From Closterium sp. Naga37s-1 (Eukaryota > Streptophyta > Zygnematophyceae > Desmidiales > Closteriaceae), in assembly GCA_947471745.1 (NCBI GenBank), contig CANJKZ010000768.1, positions 511,501-575,500 of the forward strand: a DNA stretch of 64,000 bases, in the 5' to 3' direction. Position 1 is the stretch's first letter. Each line of letters opens with the position of its first letter. Both the position numbers and the translations under genes were made by a program. The notes beneath the pieces were generated by a model that worked only from the letters and a program-made list of their open reading frames with translations, made no database searches and was not told the origin of the DNA. Below, piece by piece: positions 53,013-61,753 of the stretch.

Positions 53013-54001
53013 ATGTCTACCTCGCGAATCCTCACGTTTGATCCAGAGGGCCGCCCGGTCGATTTTCCAGGATGGCTTCGCAAACTTAAGCTGTACCTAG
53101 GGTCTACAATCGAGAACGACGTGCGCCTGCTGGAGCACGCCACCGGCAAGCTCGTTGCCCCGAAGGATCTCGACCCCATAGGTGCTTCCCCGTCGGAGGT
53201 GGATGAGGCTCGCTTTGAGAAGGCGCAGTTGGCGGCCAGTCGTTGGGCGGCGCGGGACGACGCTACCGTGCTCGCCATCACCGACCTCCTGCCACTGTCT
53301 GAGCAGCATCACTTCGAACAGGAGGTGACAGCCAAGAGCCTTTTCGACGCGGTAGTCAAACGGTACTCCACCCCGACCACTGCGTCCCTCGGTCGTCTTG
53401 TGTTGCCCTTCCTTTTCCCCGACCTTCCCTCGTTTACGGGCTTGATGCCCAGCTCCGCTCTGCTGCCCCTGACCCCGACCTGCTTGCCACCAATCCCCCC
53501 GCGATGTGGATGACACTGTACCTCCTTTCCACCCGCCTCCCTGACCGCTTTGCCACTGCTCGTGACCATTTCCTCACTGTTAACCCCATGTCCCTCACTA
53601 TTGACCTCTTTGCGGAGAGGCTCACTTTTGTTGAGGACCTTGCCCGCTCCCTTGCTGCTGCCTCTAGTACCGTCCTCCCCCCCATCTTCGATAGGTGTGC
53701 TTCTTCGTTCCTTGCCTCTTCTGTCGACTCGGCCTCTGTTGCCACTGCATCCGAGGTTGCAGCTGTTGCCTTTGGCAACAAAGGGGGCAAGAAGAGCGGT
53801 AAGAAGGGAGGAGGTGGTGGCAGTGGTGGGGGTGGCGGAGGGGGCAGCGGTGGAGGTGGTGGAGGGGGCGGTGGTGGAGGTGGTGGAGGGGGCGGTGGTG
53901 GGGGGGGCGGCGGGAGTGGTGGTGGCGGCGGCGGAGGGGGTGGGAGTGGCAGTGGAGGAGGAGGTAGTGGGGCGTCCCAGCAGCAGCAGCCCCAGCAGCA
54001 G

Positions 54002-54035
<34 letters not shown>

Positions 54036-57000
54036 CACAGCAGCAGCGGCAACAGCAGCTCCAGGGCCAGCGCCAGCAGACCCAGCAGCAGCTGTGGGGG
54101 CCGCCTGGACCAGGGAGCTCTGTCACCAGCAGCGGCCCACCCAGCTGGATGTCGCGTGGCCCGGCCCAGCACCCCCCCTGCCAGTACTGGGTGCAGACTG
54201 GGCCGCGCAGAGACCGCATCTGTGGCCGCTTTCACCCTGCGGGTCAGTGCTTTGCGCAGCTTACTGACCGCTACCGCGCCCAGTTTGGCCTCACCCGCTC
54301 AGCCCCAGACTAGGCCCCACTGGTCCACACTGTTGGCACGCAGTTGTATCGCATGTCTGCCGCAGAGTTAGACGCAGAGTTAGATAATGCTGTACGATCT
54401 ACTTCTGTGATGTATGCTGATGACTCTAGTGTTGATCGTTCCGGCTATTACTCTTGTTTGTCTAGCTTAGGTGCTGTTGAGGTTGCTAGTGTTGTACCAG
54501 CTAGAGTAGCTTGCACAGGTCCGACCACCCGGCCAGTGTCCCTTTCGTTCACGCTCGACTCTAGAGCATCCAGTTGTTTCTTTCGTGACCACACCGACCT
54601 CACGCCGCTACGCACCCCAGTCATTGTCGCCTTGGCTGACCCCTCAGTGGGAGCGGTGGTTGCCCACAGCACCACTACTCTCCCGTGTCCGGCGGCTCCC
54701 TCTGGGGTCCTTACAGGTTACTACACCCCCTCGTTCTCCAGGAACTTGGTGGGTGTCAGTCACCTCCACGACCTCGGAGTAGTCACCACTTTTCCTTTAC
54801 ACGAGCCTGTTGCTTCCTGCACAGACGGTGTCACTGGGGCTCCTCTGGCTACTTTCCCCAGGGAGCCGGGCTCTGGTCTTTACTCACTACACTCTGGGTC
54901 TCGCCACTCTGGTTCAGGTCATGTCAGGTCAGGTCAGGTAGCTGCTGTGTCGTGCGACTGTCGGTCACTCACCCACCCGTCGGTCCTCTGGCACCACCGT
55001 CTAGGTCACCCTTCGTTCCCCCGTCTTAGTAGGATGGCACGTTACCGTCTGGTCTCCGGTCTCCCAGAGTCGCTTGCACCGCTTCCTCGCTCGCCTGCGC
55101 CGCCGTGCACTCCCTGCGTCGAGGGTCAGCAGCGCGCTGCCCCTCACTCCTCCTCGTTCCCCCCTACCACGGCTCCCTTCCAGACCCTGCACTTGGACGT
55201 CTGGGGCCCCTCCCCGGTCCTTGGCCCACGTCAGGAGCGCTACTTCCTGATTGTGGTGGACGACTACTCTTGCTACACCATGGTTTTCCCCTTGCGACGG
55301 AAGGCCGACGTGCCTACCGTTCTCGAGCCGTGGCTACTAGCGTGGGGTGGCGCCCAGGGCCTGTGTGGGCTCCGCCTACACTCGGACCGTGGTGGTGAGT
55401 TTTCTTCCACTCGCCTGGAGACGTTCTGTCAGGGTCGGGGGATCATCCAGTCTTACACGCTACCAGCCTCGCCGCAGCAGAACGGGGTAGCCGAGCGACG
55501 GATCGGCCTGGTCATGGAGGTTGCCCGGACCTCCATGTGCCATGCCGGTGCCCCCCAGTTCTTGTGGCCTCAGGCAGTCCGCTACGCCGCGCACCAGCTG
55601 AACCTGTGGCCCAGTGACGCACGGCCACGGGTGACGCCGGTCTCCCTTTGGACAGGTTCTCCGGGCGTAGTAGCTGACTTCCGTGTCTGGGGTTCTCTGG
55701 CTCACGTTCGCGCCCCTGGCGCGAACAAGTTGTCTCCGCGTACTCGTGCCTGCGTCTTTCTTGGCTTCCCTTTGGACGCCTCAGGCTGGGTGTTCTACGA
55801 CCCGGTCACCTACGAGTTTTTCGCTTCTCAGGACGTCACGTTCGATGAGTCTGTCTGTTACTACAGGAGTCGCCCCCACCGAGGTACTGAGGTTTTTTCC
55901 CCCCCGCTGTTCCTCACCCTTGAGCCCCCCCCAGTCGCGCCGGTAGCCCCCCCCCCTTCGCGTCCTACCCCGTCAGGTGTGTCGCACGTCACTCCGCAGT
56001 CGTCCCCCCCGCAGCGTCCAGTCCCTGTCGTGTCTGGGGGTGCGGGAGGTACAGTTGCGGAGGGTGCGGGTACTGGGGCTGCTGGAGCTGGTGGTGTCGG
56101 CTCTGGGGGTGCAGGGGGTGTGGGCATGGAGGCCACTCCCGTGGAGGACACAGCAGCCTCGACTCGGCGGCCTCGCCCCGCGTCACCCCCTGGCTTCCCG
56201 TCCGTCCAGCAGTTCCCTCCTCGTTCTTCTCTACGGCAGGTTGCTGCGGAGCCTGGGGGTGTTCCTGCGGGAGGTAGTGGATGCCCCGGGGGTGTCGGTG
56301 GGGGAGGTGCTGGTTCCGGGGGTGCTGGAGCTGGAGGCACTGGCACTGTGGCACCTACACCGCGCGCTGTACGTTTCCTGACCCGTGAGCAGCGTCTCCT
56401 CCGGTTGGAGAGGGAGGAGCGTGAGCGGTTTGAGAGGGCACAGTAGCAGCAGCAGCAGCAGCAGCAGGAGCAGGAGCAGTCTCAGTCGCAGCGGCAGGAG
56501 AGTGTAGAGGAGGAGCCACAGCAGCAGCAGGAGAGAGCAGAGGAGGGGCCTCGACTACAGCAGCAGGTGCAGTTGCAGCCACAGCAGGAGAGAGTAGAGG
56601 AGGAGTCACGGCCGCACCAGGAGAGGGTAGAGCAGGAGCCCCGCCCGCAGTAGCAGGCCCAATTACAGACACAGCAGGAGAGAGTAGAGGAGGAGTCACG
56701 AGTGCAGCAGCGGGTGCAGTTACAGACACAGCAGGAGAGAGTCGAGGAGCCACGACCGCACCAGGAGAGGGTAGCGTAGGAGTCCCGGTCGCAGCAGCGA
56801 GTGCAGCTGCAGTCGCAGCAGGAGAGGGTAGAGGCGGAGCCACAGGAGCAGCAGCAGGGGCCGGTACCGTCGCAGCAGACGCCAGAGGAGGCGGAGCAGC
56901 GGCGACTACGACTACGCGACCTCCCCGACCCAGAACCTGCACGCTTTGTTCGTGGTCCTCTACCGTCCCCTCCAGTTCCCCCTGTTGAGTCCCTTTCCTC

Positions 57001-59045
57001 GTCCCAGTGGACTCGTCGTTCTCCCCTCAGTCGTGCTGTGTCCCCAGAGCGTCGTCGGTCCCGTTACCGTGCAGACGGTCCGTTCCACCTTGTTCTTCGC
57101 TCTCGTGTTTCACCTCCTCTAGTCCTTCCACAGCCTCCTGAGTCGTCACTCACTGTGCTTCACGACCCGTTGTCCGACTACCTCTGTGCCTCCCGTCCTG
57201 TCGTCTCCCGTGTTTTGTCCGCGTTGGTCACTCACCCGACTGCACCCCTGTCGTCTGTCTCAGCACTTGTTACCACTATCGCTGGCTTTGCCTCTTCCCA
57301 CCGCCTGGACTACGCCGCTCACTTGGTGAGTGGCCCTGCTCGTTCTCCGTCCTCTGGGGGTGCTCCTGTCTTTCCCTTGGAGGTCCTAGAGGACAGGCAG
57401 TTCGAGCTTGGTTTCCTTGCGGCCGCTGTTCCTCATCTCTGCGCCATGCTGCTTGCCCCTGAGGGGGATCCAGACGCCCTTGACATCCCGATCCCTCGCA
57501 CTCACGCTGAGGCGGTCTCGGGACCTTGGGCCTCGTACTGGATAGCAGCTGAGGAGGCAGAGATGGCATCTTATAGGTCCACAGGCACTTACGTCGACGC
57601 AGTCCCACTTCCTGGGACGAACGTCGTCAGTGGCCGATGGCTCTACAAGGTGAAGCGGCCGTCTGGATCACCACCTGTGTTCAAGGCGCGCTACGTGGCG
57701 AGAGGCTTCAGTCAGCGAGAGGGGGTGGACTTCTTCCAGACCTTCGCTCCCACCCCGAAGATGAGTACTCTTCGGGTGTTGCTGCATATTGCAGCCCAGC
57801 GCGACTACGAGTTGTACTCCTTGGAATTTTCCACAGCGTTCCTTCAGGGGAGCCTGCACGAGCAGATCTGGCTGCGTCGCCCGCCTGGCTTCACTGGCTC
57901 TTTCCCACCTGGGACCCAGTGGCACCTGCGTCGACCAGTCTACGGCCTGCGCCAGGCTCCACGCGAGTGGCACGGCACACTTCGCTCGACCCTTGCAGCG
58001 CTTGACTTCTTTCCGTCGTCTGCCGACCCGTCACTGTTCGTCCGCCGTGGCTCGACCCCGTTCTTTGTTCTTGCTTACGTTGACGACCTGGTCTTTGCCA
58101 CTCCCGACCGAGACGCACTGGCCTCCGTGAAGGAGGAACTGCAGAGGAGACACACTTGCACTGACCTTGGTGAGCTGCAGCATTACCTTGGCCTGCAGAT
58201 CACTAGGGACAGGGCAGCTCGCACCATTACGCTGACGCAGTCGCATATGGTCGAGCAGATCCTCACGCGGTTCCGCTTCCCGTTCTCCAAGGTACAGCTC
58301 ACCCCTCTTGGTGTGGATCATGGGCTCACGGCTCCACCTTCGGACGAGTCATTTGAGTCCAGTGGTCCATATCCTGAGCTGGTGGGTTGTCTCATGTACC
58401 TGATGACCTGTACTCGCCCAGACCTAGCTTACCCTCTTAGCGTCCTTGCGCGCTTTGTTGCGCCTGGGAGACACCGACCGTCCCACTGGTACGCTGCTAA
58501 GAGGGTGGCGAAGTATGTGGCGAGTACATCAGGCATGGGACTTGTCCTTGGAGGGAAGCAGCCAGTTACACTCACAGGTTACTCGGACTCGTCGTGGGCC
58601 GACGACGCGGAGACGCGTCGGTCTACACATGGGTACTCCTTTAGTCTCGGGGCAGGCGCTGTTTCGTGGCGGTCAACTTGGGCGTCGTCCGTGGCCGGTT
58701 CCAGCTGTGAGGCAGAGGTGTACGCTGCGGCCATGGCCGCTCAGGAGATTCGCTGGCTGTCTTTCCTTCTCACCGACCTTGGTGAGCGGCCTCGCTCTCC
58801 CCCAGTCTTGTTCGCCGACAACAGGTCTGCTGTCCTGTTGTGTGAGGAGCCCCGACTGGTTGGGAAGGCGAAGCACATCCAGCTTCGTTACTTCCTTCTG
58901 CGTGAGTTGCAGCAGCGTGGCCAGGCACTCGTACAACGTGTGGTCTCTGAGGCCAACACTGCAGATATCTTCACCGAGGCGTTGCCGCCTTGTGACCACA
59001 GCGTTTCTGCACCCAGCTTGGCCTTGTGCCTACCCGTCCTCACTT
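53013..59045 (+). pseudogene. TE4 gag-pol polyprotein with stops and shifts
   Basis: Gag starts MSTSRILTFDPEGRPVDF. Near 53437 the frame moves by -1 (DLPSF, then YGLDAQLRSAAPDPD). From 53504 one frame runs almost to the end: a Gly/Gln-rich tract; a zinc knuckle CQYWVQTGPRRDRICGRFH...C; a TAG at 54311; protease FTLDSRAS (Gly of DSGA changed to Arg); HHCC (WHHRLGH...CTPC); integrase DVWG, HSDRGGEF, NGVAERRIG; linker; RT with YVDD (AYVDDLVFAT); and RNase H YSDSSWADD, SSCEAEVYA. In-frame TAGs also at 56444, 56651 and 56777 in a CAG-rich Gln tract. A one-base loss near 58995 (CDH-SVSA for CDHQRFC) alters the C-terminus. Confidence 0.88.
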
Positions 59046-59472
59046 GCTTACGTAGAGATTCTTTGTCCTGCTTGTTTTGTACTCCTGCATCTTATTATAT
59101 TTGCTATATATCTGCTTGTGGACTGGCCTTGTGGCCCCTTGCTTGTCCTCGGAGTGTGTGGTGACTTTGAGCTCCACCCTGAGATTTGTCTTGTGACCCT
59201 TGCTCGTTCTTGCTGATTGGTCATGTGACCCTTGCTTGCTCTCAGAATCTGTGTGTCCTTGAGACCCACCCTGAGATATGTGTTGCTTTCCACAAGACTG
59301 CCGTCACTTAGACTATGGGGGTGTGTCAAACTATATTTATATAGTTTCTATATGTTAGTCTAGGTGTTGTACAATTTGTTACACTTGTGCTATCACACTT
59401 GCTAGGGTTTCCTATATCTTGTTTGTTCATCCTTTTCCTTAGTCAATTTCTCATGCTAGTTAGTTCTTGACA

Positions 59473-61413
59473 GGCAGTGCGGTAGGGGAAGAGACGGTAG
59501 TAAGGAACCGACTCGTCAAACGTGACGTCCTGAGAGGACAGAACACGGCGCGAGGTGGGGTGGTAAAACTGCCAACCAGGCGCGTCAGGGTGGAAGCCAA
59601 GGAAGACGCAGGGAACAGCACGGGAGGACAGCTTGTCCGCAGACAAGTCGCGGACGAAAGCTCGAGATCCCCAGACACGGAACGCAGACGCATCGCCAAC
59701 CTTCCCCGTCCACCACAGAGTAGGGGAGGTCTCCGGCATGGAGACCCGGGGCTGGAGGTTGATCTGATGCTCTCCACAGAAAATGGGGAGCAGCCGCATG
59801 GATCATGGACGTACGAGCGACATCCATGACCATGCCAATGCGGCGCTCAGCAATCCCATTTTGCTGTGGAGAGGCCGGAAGCGTGAACGTCTGTCAGATG
59901 CCCTCCGCACGATAGAAGGCTCGCAGAAGGTCGGAGGAAACCACTCCACCTCTGTCGGAGTGCAGGCGCAGAACCGGAAAGTCCGAGCCGAAACTCTCTC
60001 TGAGCTGGAGACGGGCAGCGCGGATCCAGTCGATCAACACCTCAGTGACCTCACCCTTGCGGCGCAAGGGGAAGACTGTGGTGTAACGCGAGTAGTCGTC
60101 AACAAGCAGCAGAAAGTAACGCTCGTGACCCTGTCCACGGACGCGGGCTGGGCCCCACACGTCCATGTGGAGAGTCTGCAGCGGAACCTCTGTCGGAGGA
60201 AACTCGGAGGTGTGAGGAGTGGCACGCTGCCGGCCCTGGACACAGGGAACACAGGTAGGGGCAGGCCCCGGAGGAATGGGAGGGAGGGACCGGGGGAGAC
60301 CAGAGACAAGGACACAGGAGGCCATGCCTCGGAGACGAGGCAGGGAGGGGTGACCAAGGCGGTGGTGCCAGAGGAGAGTCTGGTGAGACAGGAGGCGACA
60401 CGAGCAGGGGGCAGACTCAAGACCAGACCGGGACGCTGCAGCAAACACCTGACCCGACGCAGCTACCTGACCAGACTCAGCAACCGGAGGAGACGCGGTA
60501 GTCAGGGTGTACAGGCTCGACCCAGGCTGACGGGTGAACGTGGCCAGGTGCCGGCCCGTCCGAGCACACAACAGTGGGTCACCCGCTGACCTCCAGGAGT
60601 GAACTGGTCAACCCACGCGTCCTGAAGGTCAGCTCCACTCACCAAGTTCGTGGAGAACGAGGGGAGGTGGAGGCCAGACAGTTAGCCAGACGGGACCCCC
60701 AGACACGGCAGAACCGTGGAGGAGTGGGCAAGGTCCGGACCCCCAGAGGGGTCAGCCAAAGAGACTGCCACCGGCCGACTGAGCGGCGAGAGTGTGGTGC
60801 AGTCGCGAAAGAAGGAGTGGGAAGCACCTGAGTCAAGGGTGAAAGTGTGCAAGACCTGAGCCGACACGGTACCTGAGAGAGCAGCCTCACCAGCACCTGG
60901 AGAAGCAGACTCACTAGCACCTAGAGCAGCAGCCACACCAGTACCTCGAGAAGAAGACGCACTAGCACCGAGAGCAGCAGCCTCACCAGCACCTAGAGCA
61001 GCAGACTTTATACCTGGGTCAGGCGGTACGCACAGGTAACAGGCACCTTCAGTACTAGTAGGCAATGCATACATGGCAGTGAGGATAGCATCATAGTCAA
61101 GAGCAAAGATATCCACCCGCTGCCTAAGCAGCTCCACGCAGTCGGGGAGCTCAGCCTCGTCGCCAAACTCGGTACGCCAGGCGTCGCTCAGACAGGCGAA
61201 GCAGCGGGACTGTGTGTGACCAACCGTCCCGCAGGCCTGACCAGCCCGATCACCTGTGCGAATAACGTACGGGCAGCGAACGGTACTCCGAGACCCTCTA
61301 CTCTGAGCGTACTACTCACGAAGCTGCTGGGGCGTAAGTGTCTCGCGCGGACGCCGCTGCAGCTGCATCTGGCCACCGCCAGACGCTCCCGACTGACCAG
61401 CTCCAGGGCGACA
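59473..61413 (-). pseudogene. TE3 gag-protease-integrase part
   Basis: From the right: end of Gag (RPRETLTPQQLRE, TAG, YAQ), a zinc knuckle CPYVIRTGDRAGQACGTVGH...C, DIFALDYDAI, protease FTLDSGASHSFFRD, HHCC (LWHHRLGHPSLPRL...CVPC), integrase DVWGPARV and HSDRGGVVSS (GGEF changed to GGVV), a TGA at 59896-59894 (EGI-stop-QTF), then the remaining integrase to YYRLFPYRTA where TE4 is inserted. Several frame changes. Confidence 0.82.
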
Positions 61414-61542
61414 TGAGAAGAAACAAGGAATGAATGAACTATGAATGAATTGGGTACAAGTACTAACCCTAATTGGGTTGTACCCCTTATGGGCTACCCC
61501 ACTATAGCCTACACAATATGCATGAGCTATGATGTTCTGACA
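61414..61542 (-). repeat. TE5 3' LTR
   Basis: About 129 bp with TG...CA ends. Contains GGGTACAA...TTGTACCC, the inverted pair also seen in the TE1 and TE2 LTRs. The inner boundary at 61414 is inferred from where TE3 Gag coding resumes. Confidence 0.65.
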
Positions 61543-61753
61543 CACCCCCATAGGCAAAGTGGGGGAGAACAAGGGGTCACAAGACCAGTCAAGCAAAGCA
61601 AAGCAAAGCAAGCTCAGGGTGGATCACAAAGTCACCACACATTCCGAGCACAAGTTCAAGGCCACAAGGCCAGTTCACATGCAGGAGTACATATATATAA
61701 AAAGACTAGACAAGCAAGAGCAGGTATATATATATGTAACAGTACAAGCAAGG

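Larger units (their letters stand above)
51961..59472 (+). mobile_element. TE4: full-length Ty1/copia element nested in TE3
   Basis: 7512 bp. LTRs of 149 bp at 51961-52109 and 59324-59472 (TGTCAAAC...TTCTTGACA) differ at five positions. The target-site duplication is GGCAG (51956-51960 and 59473-59477). The PBS TGGTGTAGAGC directly follows the 5' LTR; a CTATGGGGGTG tract precedes the 3' LTR. Gag, protease, integrase, RT and RNase H are all present in copia order but carry stops and shifts. Confidence 0.95.
49571..61413 (-). mobile_element. TE3: older Ty1/copia element, interrupted by TE4 and cut by TE5
   Basis: Runs right to left. The 3' LTR begins at 49704 (TGTCAGAACTATATTG) after a CTATGGGGGTG tract; its outer end is not determined (about 49570). 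Pol continues at 50059-51960, is interrupted by TE4 (51961-59472), and resumes at 59473 as far as 61413 (mid-Gag), where TE5's LTR abuts. The reading frame across the TE4 insertion is continuous: YYRLFPYRTA, then PLPPPPPLFLAPGPPPVDPL. The reverse transcriptase is missing. Confidence 0.8.

Noticed and set aside
14831..56779. UAG reassigned to glutamine (seen in some green algae), because many premature stops are TAG at CAG positions
   Set aside because: The intact host genes (prenyltransferases, PC-esterase, SWIB-Plus3) have many CAG codons and no in-frame TAG. One TAG replaces Trp, one stop is TGA, and no TAA is used as sense. Deamination in retroelements is simpler.
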